Below, piece after piece: positions 8,343 through 17,452 of a stretch of DNA of 64,000 nucleotides. The translations under genes were made by a program, and so were the position numbers. Where the stretch lies: the NCBI GenBank assembly GCA_965219915.1, contig OZ244794.1:3162001-3226000 (forward strand), read 5' to 3'. Numbering within the stretch: the stretch's first letter is position 1; each line of letters opens with the position of its first letter. Source of the stretch: Bin80 sp965219915. GTDB taxonomy: Bacteria > Bacteroidota > Rhodothermia > Rhodothermales > Bin80. The notes below the pieces were generated by a model. That model did not search any database. It saw only the letters and a list, made by a program, of their open reading frames with translations, and was not told where the DNA came from.

Positions 8343-9575
8343 TTACGCCGCAGCGGTGGCATTCTGATAGGGCGCGAGCGCCTGTTCAAAGGAAGATGTG
8401 CCCTCGAAAAATGCCACCACTTTACGAATCACTTCATCCATTAACATTTCCGGGCAGGATGCCCCCGAAGTCAGTGCGATAGATGCTGGACGGTTCGTTG
8501 GCATCCAATTAACGGTTGTGCGCACTTCCTTGGCCGGATAGTCATAATGATGTATCCGGTTCCTGTCTGCAATATCATCGGCACTCCCTATAAAGTAAGT
8601 GGGAACCACCTCACTACATAAAGAAACTATCTGACTTGTGTTAGAAGAGTTATATCCCCCAACGACGAGCGCCAAATCCAGTGGCCGATCCAGCAGCGCT
8701 TTTGCTGCTTCCTGATTTTCGTGAGTGGCGTAACAAAGCGTATCGCTGGTGTCTACAAAATGGTCCTTTGCACCATACCGATCAACAATGGCTTCCCGCA
8801 GAACAACCGTAACTGCCTGCGTCTCCCTCACCAACATTGTGGTCTGGTTCACAACACCGATGCGCTCCAGATCTCGATCTGGATCAAAACCTTTACTGTA
8901 ACGATCAGCAAACCTGTCAAAAAAAAATTCTCGCCCTTCCTCCCCACGGATCACCTTTGCCAAATCATGCGCCTCGGCAATATCCCGTACCACGACCACC
9001 GGAGCATGCTCCTTGGCGTGCGAAAAGGTTGCCCGTGACTCCTCATGAAGTCGTTTACCATGAATAACCACAGTGTAGCCCTTGTCCCCTATCTGGGCAC
9101 TCCGACGCCAGACCTTTTCGACAAACGGACAGGTCGTATCGTATTTACGCACATCAACGCCCAAGTCTTCCAGCTCTTCAAGAATTTCCAGCGTGGTGCC
9201 AAAGGCGGGTATAATAACAATGTCCTCAGGGGAAAGCGTACTGAAAGGGATGAGCTGTTCCCCCATCGTTGAGCGCAGGAACTCCATACCCCGGCGACGC
9301 AGATCATTATTCACATGCGGGTTGTGAATCATTTCCGAGAGCATGAACAGTCGTCGACCTGGATTGTCCGCGATTGCCTGATAGGCAATTTCGACGGCGT
9401 TTTCCACACCAAAGCAAAAACTAAAACTTCTGGCAATCCATATATGGACAGATCCAAAGTCCAGAAGTGAGGGGGAAGTATCCTTCTTCCGCGGATCTGC
9501 CGCCATTCGTGCGGTTTTAAGCGCCGATATGATCGGGCTACGATAAAACTGCGGGATCTTGAATGTCCGTGGCAT
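8343..9575 (-). CDS. ispH: 4-hydroxy-3-methylbut-2-enyl diphosphate reductase
   Basis: Last enzyme of the MEP isoprenoid pathway, producing IPP and DMAPP. At 410 residues it is the long form found in cyanobacteria, plants and some Bacteroidota. The three Fe-S ligand cysteines are visible: FCFGVENAVE (Cys54), DTTCPFVEKVW (Cys149) and TSGASCPEM (Cys374). The segment SDTLCYATHENQEA is typical of the long form. It is followed by a lipoprotein gene at 5 nt. Squalene synthase, a consumer of its products, lies about 500 bp upstream on the same strand. Confidence 0.95.
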   Translation of the reverse strand: MPRTFKIPQFYRSPIISALKTARMAADPRKKDTSPSLLDFGSVHIWIARSFSFCFGVENAVEIAYQAIADNPGRRLFMLSEMIHNPHVNNDLRRRGMEFLRSTMGEQLIPFSTLSPEDIVIIPAFGTTLEILEELEDLGVDVRKYDTTCPFVEKVWRRSAQIGDKGYTVVIHGKRLHEESRATFSHAKEHAPVVVVRDIAEAHDLAKVIRGEEGREFFFDRFADRYSKGFDPDRDLERIGVVNQTTMLVRETQAVTVVLREAIVDRYGAKDHFVDTSDTLCYATHENQEAAKALLDRPLDLALVVGGYNSSNTSQIVSLCSEVVPTYFIGSADDIADRNRIHHYDYPAKEVRTTVNWMPTNRPASIALTSGASCPEMLMDEVIRKVVAFFEGTSSFEQALAPYQNATAAA

Positions 9576-10084
9576 TGTATTCGAGTCTCTTACAAAACTC
9601 TATTGTTGCAACTCGTCCCCCGGCTACGTCGGGGCACCGATTGATCCAATTTATTCAACTTACGCGAATGATGGCCGTGGGTTCTGCACTGCCTGCGAAT
9701 CCGTACGTGATCTTGCTTCGACTAAAGCCTGAATATGACGGATTTTGTATAGAATCCCGATTGGTAGCGTCCCAAAGTAGGCTCCGTTTTTTTACCGGGC
9801 AACAAAGGCCGCATCGACATCCATCATCTGAGCTTCCATATGCGGATCTCAGTCACGCGTCAAGCATATCTCGGATACCTCGATCCGCCGCATTAATAAT
9901 TCTCAGGATCTTTCCATATTCGTCATTCAGGATAGAACGAACGTGGTGCTTTACGCCCCAACTGCCCAGAGGAAGCCATGTCGCCAAGGATCGATCCAGT
10001 GAATCAAAAAACGGGTAAGCATATCCAACATCTAAGGGATCTCCCGTCGCTGCTTAGACTCCTGGAGATCGCAAATGGGAAACC
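9576..10084 (-). other. Intergenic region with a gene fragment
   Basis: About 500 bp between ispH and squalene synthase. On the minus strand a frame open from 10053 to a TGA at 9853 encodes a coding-like peptide (YAYPFFDSLDRSLATWLPL, then HHVRSILNDEYGKILRIIN) but has no ATG, GTG or TTG before its last few residues. I read it as the C-terminal remnant of an unidentified gene. The plus-strand frame over this area has poor protein character. Confidence 0.35.
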
Positions 10085-11062
10085 TCAATTTCCCGATTTA
10101 ATGGAGGAAAGGTTAGGCCGGGGAAGGTTGCGGCCGAGGAAATAAAACAGCGTCTTCAGGGCTATATCGGAACGTGCCAGTGCACTCGTAGATACGACGA
10201 CAGCCTTGACAGTACGGCGCGGAATTTTTGCTTCCTGACCATTCTTGAAGGTTGGCCTCTTGTATATGCGGCGCAAGGTCGGAAGAGCCATTCCGAGTGC
10301 CCACAGGCAGAAACGTCGGATTCCGGTTTCGTGAGGAGGGATCAGGAGGATATACTGGAGGGCGTTATTGAGGTGCTCTCTAGCAATTGCAATAAGTTCA
10401 TTTAGCCCTTCAATAAACCGAGGATCAGTATGGTGCTTGGAGAGCGAACTGAGATCAAAGTCGTAGGCAAGAAAAATGCTCTGCGGCAGCCAGCAGGCGC
10501 CTCGGTTGCGATCCTCCCATAAATCTTTGAGGATGTTGGTCATTTGGAGACCTTGCCCAAACGAGGACGATAGAGCAAAGAGATCTTTTTTTCTTGCATC
10601 AATCTCTGGGGAGTAGTCACAGAACAGCTCGGTCAGCATTTCGCCGACAACTCCCGCAACATGGTAACAATAACTATTGAACTGCTCAAGGTCACTCAAT
10701 CCTTTAAGGTTAGCTCCTTCTTGAAAGACGGCCATTCCATCTGCCATAATATTCACACAGCGCTGGAGAATTTGCTGCTGAGATGTGGAAAAACTCTGTG
10801 TAATTCTAGTGACTCGGGGGGTATTGATGATAAGGTCGTGCTCGTACTGAGTTGCTGAGAGCGTAAGCAAACCAGAAAGATCCTGTGCAAACTCATGTGC
10901 GTCTTTACTGCCTTCAACAACACCGATCCAGCGATCTGAAAACTCACGTTTTTGCGATGGAGATAGCGCTTCTTCGTCCTCAATAGTGTCAGAAATCCTA
11001 CAAAGTAAGTAGGCATTACCCACCACGACTCCCAGCGGACCGGGTAGCTGGGGAATGGTCAA
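10085..11062 (-). CDS. Squalene synthase / phytoene synthase family protein
   Basis: Trans-isoprenyl diphosphate head-to-head condensing enzyme. Seen: first Asp-rich motif CRISDTIEDE (residues 21-30) and second NILKDLWED (176-184), plus YCYHVAGVVGEMLTELF. The protein most resembles the squalene synthases of sterol- and hopanoid-making bacteria. The family N-terminus continues upstream in frame (YQTDILQEVSRTFALT, to about 11104), and that frame stays open to 11203, yet it has no ATG, GTG or TTG there. Only the TTG at 11062 is a usual start, and it falls inside the conserved region. Either a rare ATT/ATA start is used or the start has been lost. Confidence 0.88.
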   Translation of the reverse strand: MTIPQLPGPLGVVVGNAYLLCRISDTIEDEEALSPSQKREFSDRWIGVVEGSKDAHEFAQDLSGLLTLSATQYEHDLIINTPRVTRITQSFSTSQQQILQRCVNIMADGMAVFQEGANLKGLSDLEQFNSYCYHVAGVVGEMLTELFCDYSPEIDARKKDLFALSSSFGQGLQMTNILKDLWEDRNRGACWLPQSIFLAYDFDLSSLSKHHTDPRFIEGLNELIAIAREHLNNALQYILLIPPHETGIRRFCLWALGMALPTLRRIYKRPTFKNGQEAKIPRRTVKAVVVSTSALARSDIALKTLFYFLGRNLPRPNLSSIKSGN

Positions 11063-11203
11063 TGCAAAGGTTCGGGAGACCTCTTGGAGGATGTCCGTCT
11101 GGTACGCTATGTCTTCTTCTAAACGAATCTTTATGGCCGTCTGCGTGACTGTAATTGGTTTTTCAGATTTTATAGCGAGAATACTCTGACTGGTTGAACT
11201 GCA

Positions 11204-11562
11204 TTAGCATGAGTTCACGTATCAACCAACCTAGAATAGTCCTACTAATAAGATCATTTTGATGGAGATTAAATACTTGAGCAACCCGAAGGTTACAGAT
11301 GTCTTCTCACGAATCGTGTAGTTTGATTCCAATAAAATAACTCCGTCGCTGATGCGCACTCTTTAGTGCGAAGATTCCGATCTTGAAACAATCCCGAAAT
11401 ATATTCCGAACACATAACCACGTACGTCCATTATCGTTACTGAACATTAGGCCCGGTATTGGTTTTGTCGCAAGGTATAAGGATCGGATAAAAACGCCTT
11501 AATGACTCGGAGGCCGCTACAGTGTCCCATAATGATTTATATAATGATCTTATAGTGCCTGA
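11204..11562. other. Upstream region of the ABC exporter
   Basis: About 360 bp with no supported gene. A TATAAT hexamer lies at 11540-11545, 17 nt before the ATG of the ABC gene; no matching -35 box is clear. The 12-mer TGTCCCATAATG at 11523-11534 recurs in inverted orientation at about 13631-13642 beyond the exporter. Confidence 0.3.
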
Positions 11563-12465
11563 ATGAAAAACCAGTTCACACAGTCAGATGAATCGGTCCT
11601 CGCGAGATTGTCAAGCGTTACCTACCACTATGGACCAATACTCGCGTTGGACAGGCTTGATTTGGAGGTTCGTCAGGGTGAGGTATTGGGAGTGTTGGGT
11701 CCTAATGGGGCCGGCAAGACGACTGCCATCAACCTTCTTCTTGGAAACTTGCGTGTCCAGCAAGGCTCAGTCAGTGTGTTCGGGCAAGATCCAGGGGCAC
11801 TGCAAGTACGGGAACGTCGGGGCGCAATGCTTCAAGTTTCTGGGATTTCTGGAAATCTGACAGTGCGCGAAAACCTTGAACTTTTCTCCAGCTATTATCC
11901 CGCCCCACTCGCCGTCGCGAAACTACTTAGTATGGCGGGACTTGAGGATCTTTCTGAACGCCGATTCGGGAAACTCTCTGGCGGACAGAAGCAACGCGTG
12001 ATGTTCGCCTTAGCACTGGCAGGTGATCCCGAACTTCTGTTTCTAGATGAGCCCACTACTGGACTTGATGTGGATGCACGGCATCGGCTGTGGGATGAAA
12101 TCCGGACCCTTGAAGTCACCGCCGTCCTCTCAACCCATAACCTGGCCGAGGTTGATGCGCTCGCTGATCGTGTAATTGTTATCCATCATGGTCAAAGGAT
12201 CGCAGATGGCACTCCGGCGGAGATCAAGTCGCACGCAGCGGGGCGCCTAGTGCGCTGTGTCACAAGCACCCTTCCCGACGAAATCACACAGCTCCCTGGC
12301 GTGATTCAAGCGAAGATCATAGGCCGTCATTTAGAGGTTCAGACGACACTTCCAGAGGACCTGGTCCGAGATCTACTTGCCCGGGACGAAGATTTGGTGG
12401 ATCTGACAGTTGAAGCCGTTGATCTTGAAAACGCGTTTCTGTCCCTTACGAAAGAGTCTCCATGA
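11563..12465 (+). CDS. ABC exporter ATP-binding subunit
   Basis: 300 residues with Walker A GPNGAGKTT (46-54), signature LSGGQ (138-142), Walker B LLFLDE (158-163) and the H-loop STHNLAEVDALADRV. It resembles the CcmA/DrrA-like ATPases that pair with ABC-2 permeases for drug, lipid or polysaccharide export. The C-terminal 80 residues form the extra domain typical of this group. The stop overlaps the permease start (ATGA), so the two are a coupled pair. Cargo unknown. Confidence 0.93.
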   Translation: MKNQFTQSDESVLARLSSVTYHYGPILALDRLDLEVRQGEVLGVLGPNGAGKTTAINLLLGNLRVQQGSVSVFGQDPGALQVRERRGAMLQVSGISGNLTVRENLELFSSYYPAPLAVAKLLSMAGLEDLSERRFGKLSGGQKQRVMFALALAGDPELLFLDEPTTGLDVDARHRLWDEIRTLEVTAVLSTHNLAEVDALADRVIVIHHGQRIADGTPAEIKSHAAGRLVRCVTSTLPDEITQLPGVIQAKIIGRHLEVQTTLPEDLVRDLLARDEDLVDLTVEAVDLENAFLSLTKESP

Positions 12466-13235
12466 CCGTAGATCGACGTATTCGGGTCTATCTTTTGGAA
12501 GCGCACTTCCAATTTATAGACGTACTTCGCGAGCCCCTGTTCTCCATCCCCGTTCTGGCATTCCCGCTCGTGTTCTATCTATTCTTTGGTGTGATTCTGA
12601 ATTTCGGCGGAACCTCCATGTCTATGCCGACCTATTTGTTGGCAACTTATGGGGTCTTTGGCATTTTGGGGCCGGCCCTATTTAACTTTGGAGCTGGACT
12701 CGCAACTGAGCGTGATACAGGAGTGTTGCTTTTGAAGCAGACGACACCCATGCCGGTTGGTGCATACTTCTCCGCCAAGATTATCACGGCGCTGATCTTC
12801 GGTGCGACGGTCGTATTAGTCCTGTTTTTCATCGCTGCTTACACGGCGGGGGTGGCGCTCTATCGTTGGCAGTGGTTTGCACTTGCGGGAGTATTGCTTG
12901 CAGGTGTGGTCCCATTCTGTACGCTGGGTCTTGCGATCGGTGCTTGGGTGAAGGGACGATCTGCGGTTGCCATAGTTAATCTGATCTTCTTGCCGATGTC
13001 CATGCTTTCTGGACTGTGGATCCCCATCTATGTTTTTGGTGATTTTATGCAGAATATGGCACTGGTGCTTCCCGCCTATCATCATGCCCAGCTCGCACTC
13101 AAAGTTGTTGGAATGGATAGTGGACAGCCAATCCTTCTCCATGTCATCGTGCTCGCAGGACAGACCTTCATTTTCTTGATTGTCGCTGCGCTTGGATTGC
13201 GCCGTGCGGGCGGTTTTTCGATCAGGATATCTTGA
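12462..13235 (+). CDS. ABC-2 type permease subunit
   Basis: 257 residues with six hydrophobic segments. The layout, with an amphipathic N-terminal helix, FNFGAGLATERDTGVLLLKQTTPMP after helix two and LIFLPMSMLSGLWIP near helix five, is that of ABC-2 permeases. It forms the membrane channel for the ATPase encoded immediately upstream, with a 4-nt overlap. Its own stop overlaps the next small ORF (TGATG). Confidence 0.9.
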   Translation: MTVDRRIRVYLLEAHFQFIDVLREPLFSIPVLAFPLVFYLFFGVILNFGGTSMSMPTYLLATYGVFGILGPALFNFGAGLATERDTGVLLLKQTTPMPVGAYFSAKIITALIFGATVVLVLFFIAAYTAGVALYRWQWFALAGVLLAGVVPFCTLGLAIGAWVKGRSAVAIVNLIFLPMSMLSGLWIPIYVFGDFMQNMALVLPAYHHAQLALKVVGMDSGQPILLHVIVLAGQTFIFLIVAALGLRRAGGFSIRIS

Positions 13236-13384
13236 TGAAACGTACACGGAACTTGATAAGACGCAGCTTGTCCAGCTTCGTTGCTGAAATTGTGGTGTTT
13301 ATCGGGATAATTTTTACACTACCGGGATTGCGCTTATGGCTGGGGGAACCGCTGGGCCGTTTAGTTTTGAGACTGTTGAGATAG
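13235..13384 (+). CDS. Possible 49-residue membrane peptide coupled to the ABC permease
   Basis: ATG at 13235 overlaps the permease stop. The peptide has a basic N-terminus (MKRTRNLIRRSL), one hydrophobic helix (FVAEIVVFIGIIFTLPGL) and a basic tail (LVLRLLR), then TAG. The coupling and membrane-protein shape support a real small gene. There is no family recognition, so chance cannot be excluded. Confidence 0.45.
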   Translation: MKRTRNLIRRSLSSFVAEIVVFIGIIFTLPGLRLWLGEPLGRLVLRLLR

Positions 13385-13976
13385 AATTGAAGTGACCGAG
13401 GAAGGTTGAATCCTTGCAAACCCGGGCATCCTCTCCCATGTTGAGGGGTTCATTGACTTTTCGATGCTGGCTTTTCCCGCCCCGACCTACTTGCAACTCC
13501 AGATTAGGGCAGTATTGTCATTTGAGTAAATTCAACTAAGATTCAATCACCTCTGTAATGTTTAACCAGTGTCTTCCGTTAAGCTCTCTTGGAGTGTAAG
13601 CAGGATTACCCGACTATTTGAGAATCTTCGCATTATGGGACATTCAGTACTTCCCTAATTAACGCTGCATTGTGATCGGCATTGAGCTCAAATCCAATTC
13701 CCAGATATTTGAACATGGATTGTCTGATACACAACGCGTCAGTGTGTCCCAAAATCACATTTGGACGGTCATACTCTCATAACCTCTCTACGAGACACAC
13801 GGAGGATTACCGATCCGCTGGAACCTGTCACCTTCGCCAATGAAGCCGTCTGCTTCTGCGAAGCATCTACAAGCCGCATCACCAGCAACTCAAACGGGAA
13901 AGAGCATCTCCAGCCGTGAAGGTGATAAACTTCCCGAACTACTGGAAATCCACTAAAGACAGGATCAATAAATTAA
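13385..13976 (-). other. Gene-free region with a degraded coding fragment
   Basis: About 590 bp. On the minus strand the frame 13776-13633 is open for 48 codons and encodes a protein-like stretch (PNVILGHTDALCIRQSMFKY, then GIGFELNADHNAALIREVL) ending TAA, with a further stop just upstream. It is probably a pseudogene relic of unknown family. A 6-bp perfect hairpin (TGCTTC/GAAGCA) near 13852 has no T tract, so it is not called a terminator. Confidence 0.3.
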
Positions 13977-14975
13977 CTACTTGCTGTCATCCTCACCTGA
14001 ACCAGTACCTGTACCCCCAATTGCAGAGCGCATATCTGTATCTGCTTCAATGTTGCGCAGGTTATAGTAATCCATAACCCCCAACTGACCGTTGCGGAAA
14101 GCATCTGCCATCGCCTCAGGTACCAGTGCTTCCGCTTCTACAACACGGGCGCGCGCTTCCTGCACACGGGCGACCATCTCCTGTTCCAGTGCCACTGCAG
14201 CTGCACGCCGCTCTTCAGCCTTCGCGCGTGCAACCTGTAAGTCTGCCTCCGCCTGATCTGTCTGTAGCTTGGCACCAATGTTTTCTCCAACATCAACATC
14301 GGCAATATCAATCGAAAGGATTTCAAACGCCGTTCCCGAATCCAGCCCCTTAGCCAACACGGTCTTGGAAATGATGTCGGGATTTTCCAGCACAGCGGCA
14401 TGCGAGTCTGAAGATCCGATCGTAGAAACAATCCCCTCGCCTACACGGGCAATAATTGTTTCTTCACCTGCGCCACCTACCAGCCGCTCGATATTGGCGC
14501 GCACCGTAACACGCGCGATGGCCCGTAACTGAATTCCGTCCTTTGCAATTGCGGAGATGGGTGGGGTTTCAATGACTTTTGGGTTTACTGAAACCTGCAC
14601 AGCCTCAAATACATCACGCCCGGCAAGATCAATCGCTGTAGCTCGCTCAAACGGCAGGTCAATGTCTGCCTTGTCTGCTGAAATGAGCGCATTTATTACC
14701 TGCTGCACATTCCCTCCGGCCAGGAAATGTGCCTCAAGTTTGGGCGTCTCCGAAGGGATCCCGGCTTTGTGTGCAGTAATGAGCGGTTTTACAATTCTGT
14801 CCGGTGGAACACGACGCAAGCGCATTCCCACCAGATCGCGGAAGAGTTTCAGGTGGACACCTGAGAAAATGGCAGTGATCCAAAGACGCACCGGTATAAA
14901 GTACAGCAGCATAATGACCCCGAACAGGATCAATAAGATGATGAGCAAACTTCCAAAGCCGAATAAACTATCCAT
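13977..14975 (-). CDS. floA: Flotillin-like protein FloA
   Basis: 332 residues of the bacterial flotillin-like FloA (UPF0365, YqfA) family. One N-terminal membrane segment (about residues 8-32) is followed by an SPFH-like domain (AHFLAGGNVQQVINALISAD, IQLRAIARVTVRANIERLVG) and an Ala/Glu-rich coiled region (QAEADLQVARAKAEERRAAA). FloA organises membrane microdomains. The ATG is preceded by an A-rich stretch instead of a Shine-Dalgarno. It lies 18 nt after moaC on the same strand. Confidence 0.93.
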   Translation of the reverse strand: MDSLFGFGSLLIILLILFGVIMLLYFIPVRLWITAIFSGVHLKLFRDLVGMRLRRVPPDRIVKPLITAHKAGIPSETPKLEAHFLAGGNVQQVINALISADKADIDLPFERATAIDLAGRDVFEAVQVSVNPKVIETPPISAIAKDGIQLRAIARVTVRANIERLVGGAGEETIIARVGEGIVSTIGSSDSHAAVLENPDIISKTVLAKGLDSGTAFEILSIDIADVDVGENIGAKLQTDQAEADLQVARAKAEERRAAAVALEQEMVARVQEARARVVEAEALVPEAMADAFRNGQLGVMDYYNLRNIEADTDMRSAIGGTGTGSGEDDSK

Positions 14976-14993
14976 TTTTATCGTTTTGTGATA

Positions 14994-15533
14994 TCAGTGA
15001 CTGTCATGCGCATGGTAAACACCGTGCACGCCGCCCTTCTTGGACACCAAGTGAATGTTCGTGATACGAATGTCTTTCGAAATAGATTTGCACATATCGT
15101 AAATGGCCAACGAGGCGATTGATACTGCCGTTAAAACTTCCATCTCTACACCCGTACGTCCGACCGAAGTCGCCTCAGCCCGGACAGTGATCGAATACAT
15201 CTCTGCATTGAGCGAAAAGGTCAGGTTTATTGCTTCAAGCGCTATCGGATGACACAGCGGAATGAGGCGGGCGGTTTCCTTGGCCCCCATGATTCCTGCC
15301 AACTGGGCTGTTGTGAGCACATCCCCCTTGGTTACGCGCTCTTCGACAAGTGCAGAATATGCATCTGCCCCCAGCTGTACCGTACCTTCAGCTGACGCGC
15401 AACGTTCAGAGGACTCCTTTACTGAGATATCCACCATATGGACACCACTTTCATCATCTATATGCGTAAATTTCGCCGTACGGACCATATAACGATTAGC
15501 TTGCCGGGGATTCTTCTTTGACAGGAACCCCAT
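14994..15533 (-). CDS. moaC: Cyclic pyranopterin monophosphate synthase
   Basis: 179 residues. MoaC turns the MoaA product into cPMP in molybdenum cofactor synthesis. Key features: IPLCHPIALE, VRAEATSVGRTGVEMEVLTAVS and AIYDMCKSISKDI, with the active-site Asp in YDMCK. The first 15 residues (MGFLSKKNPRQANRY) look like an extra N-terminal tail, so a start at the internal Met16 is possible. No other moa gene is in the window; downstream is floA at 18 nt. Confidence 0.93.
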   Translation of the reverse strand: MGFLSKKNPRQANRYMVRTAKFTHIDDESGVHMVDISVKESSERCASAEGTVQLGADAYSALVEERVTKGDVLTTAQLAGIMGAKETARLIPLCHPIALEAINLTFSLNAEMYSITVRAEATSVGRTGVEMEVLTAVSIASLAIYDMCKSISKDIRITNIHLVSKKGGVHGVYHAHDSH

Positions 15534-15631
15534 GTAATCTAAGACATAGTCCTGTGTTTCAATGAGGCGTTACATCAGACGATGTGCCTCCTTAAAGCGA
15601 ATCCTGAACATACAGACAAAATCCTGACACA

Positions 15632-17371
15632 ATGAATTCTATCTCCACTGTTTGTGAACTTGTTGATTTCGGTTTAGATCACAATCCAGGCGTTGTTGCC
15701 TCCACCAAGCGGGGTGGGGTCTGGACTGATACAGACGCCGATACATTTCGGGCACGCATGCACGCTTGTGCTGCGGGCTTCCACAGTTTGGGCGTGCGAA
15801 GAGGGGATCGGGTTGCCCTGCATGCAGAAAACAGCACCGAGTGGCTCATTATTGATCAGGCATTGTTGCGCCTCGGAGCCGCCAGTGTGCCTATCTATAC
15901 AACCCAACCTGAAGGTCAAATCGCATACATCGTCCGCGATGCGGGAGTGTGCGGATACGTTGTCTCGACAAAGGAGCTTTACGACGGGTGCCCGGCAGAT
16001 CTGATGTCTTTTCCAGACATGCAGTGGACAGTAGGGCTTTTCGGCCAATACACCGAGGGGATGCTCACCATGGACGAGCTGATCAAGCGCGGAGAGGCGC
16101 AGCTTAGCGAAACACCAGACCTCCTGGACCAAACTAGTAGCGCGGTCAGCGGCGAGGATCTCGCTACACTGTGCTACACATCCGGCACGACCGGAGACCC
16201 AAAAGGCGTCATGCTTACGCATACAAACTTCACTACGAATGCGATTGCCGTGTCGGAAAGATTGCCTTTTGATGTACCTGCCCGCGTGTTATCTTTTCTT
16301 CCAATGTCCCACTCGCTGGAACGCATTGCGACCTTCTTTTACCTTTCCAAGTCCTGCCCGATTTATTTCATTGAGACAACAGATGAGCTCCTGCAGGATC
16401 TCGCTCATGTGAAGCCTGCTCACATGACCACTGTGCCACGACTGCTCGAGAAGGTTCATGCTGGCATGATGGCCAAAGCCGCAGCTACAAAGGGTATCCC
16501 TGGAATGATCGCCCGGTGGGCTTTTGGGCGTGCGGAACAGTTTGACGTGGAAAATCCCAAACCTACCTTGCTGGACAAGCTAGCGGACAAGCTCGTGTAC
16601 AGCAAGGTACGTGCCGAACCTTTTGGAGGAAACCTGGAAGCGCTTACCAGTGGTGGAGCCGCCCTTTCACCAAAGGTTCAAGCTTTTATCAACGGTCTTG
16701 GGATCTGCTGTGGTCAGGGATATGGCCTGACCGAGACCTCTCCGGTCATTACGCTCTACGAACGCGATCAGTTGCGACCAAGGTCAGTCGGCAGGGCTAT
16801 TCGAGATGTTGAAGTCAAGATTGCCGAGGACGGTGAAATTTTGACACGAGGCCCTCACATCATGCGTGGATACTACAACAATCCAGAATCTACGGCCGAA
16901 ACAATTGCAGAAGACGGATGGCTGCATACTGGTGATATTGGTGAGCTCGACAAGGATGGGCATTTATACATCACCGATCGCAAGAAACAACTCTTCAAAC
17001 TGTCCACCGGCAAGTACATTGCCCCTGTGCCTATCGAAGTGGCGCTTGCCTCGAATGCGCTGATCGAACATGCTGTGGTTATTGGTCCCGAATTCAAGTT
17101 CTGCTCTGCGCTGATCGTTGCAGACGCAGCCTACGTGGAAAGCTCATTTGGGGCAGACCCCGACAAGGATGTTCTGAGCGGAAAAGTTCAGGACATAATT
17201 GATCAAGTGAATCAATCGCTCCCGCCACATGAACAAGTGAAAAAATTTCATTTGATCACGGAACCATTCACGATTGACGGAGGAGAACTAACGCCAACCT
17301 TGAAGGTGCGGCGAAAAAATGTGTTCGCCCGGTACGAGAAGGAGATTCATGCTTTGTATACATCCCAATAG
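15632..17371 (+). CDS. AMP-forming long-chain acyl-CoA synthetase
   Basis: 579 residues of the FAA1-like ANL superfamily, which activates fatty acids to acyl-CoA through acyl-AMP. P-loop CYTSGTTGDPKG lies near residues 181-192, and GQGYGLTETSPV, DGWLHTGDIGELDKDGHLYITDRKKQLFK and a late basic KVRRKNVFARY follow in order. Typical long-chain enzymes are about 600 residues, so it is full length. It lies upstream of pckA on the same strand with an 80-bp gap. Acyl chain preference cannot be read. Confidence 0.92.
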   Translation: MNSISTVCELVDFGLDHNPGVVASTKRGGVWTDTDADTFRARMHACAAGFHSLGVRRGDRVALHAENSTEWLIIDQALLRLGAASVPIYTTQPEGQIAYIVRDAGVCGYVVSTKELYDGCPADLMSFPDMQWTVGLFGQYTEGMLTMDELIKRGEAQLSETPDLLDQTSSAVSGEDLATLCYTSGTTGDPKGVMLTHTNFTTNAIAVSERLPFDVPARVLSFLPMSHSLERIATFFYLSKSCPIYFIETTDELLQDLAHVKPAHMTTVPRLLEKVHAGMMAKAAATKGIPGMIARWAFGRAEQFDVENPKPTLLDKLADKLVYSKVRAEPFGGNLEALTSGGAALSPKVQAFINGLGICCGQGYGLTETSPVITLYERDQLRPRSVGRAIRDVEVKIAEDGEILTRGPHIMRGYYNNPESTAETIAEDGWLHTGDIGELDKDGHLYITDRKKQLFKLSTGKYIAPVPIEVALASNALIEHAVVIGPEFKFCSALIVADAAYVESSFGADPDKDVLSGKVQDIIDQVNQSLPPHEQVKKFHLITEPFTIDGGELTPTLKVRRKNVFARYEKEIHALYTSQ

Positions 17372-17452
17372 TCCCTAAACTATCCCATTATTACCTGCAA
17401 CTGAGATCAACTACTTCCGTACGCCCCGCTCCATATGCAAGCCATTTGAATT

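Noticed and set aside
9563..10018. 151-codon plus-strand ORF between ispH and squalene synthase
   Set aside because: It overlaps the ispH start, has low-complexity composition and no recognisable motif; the opposite strand reads better.
13851..13866. TGCTTC/GAAGCA hairpin as floA terminator
   Set aside because: Six-bp stem with a 3-nt loop but no T tract, and more than 100 nt past the gene.
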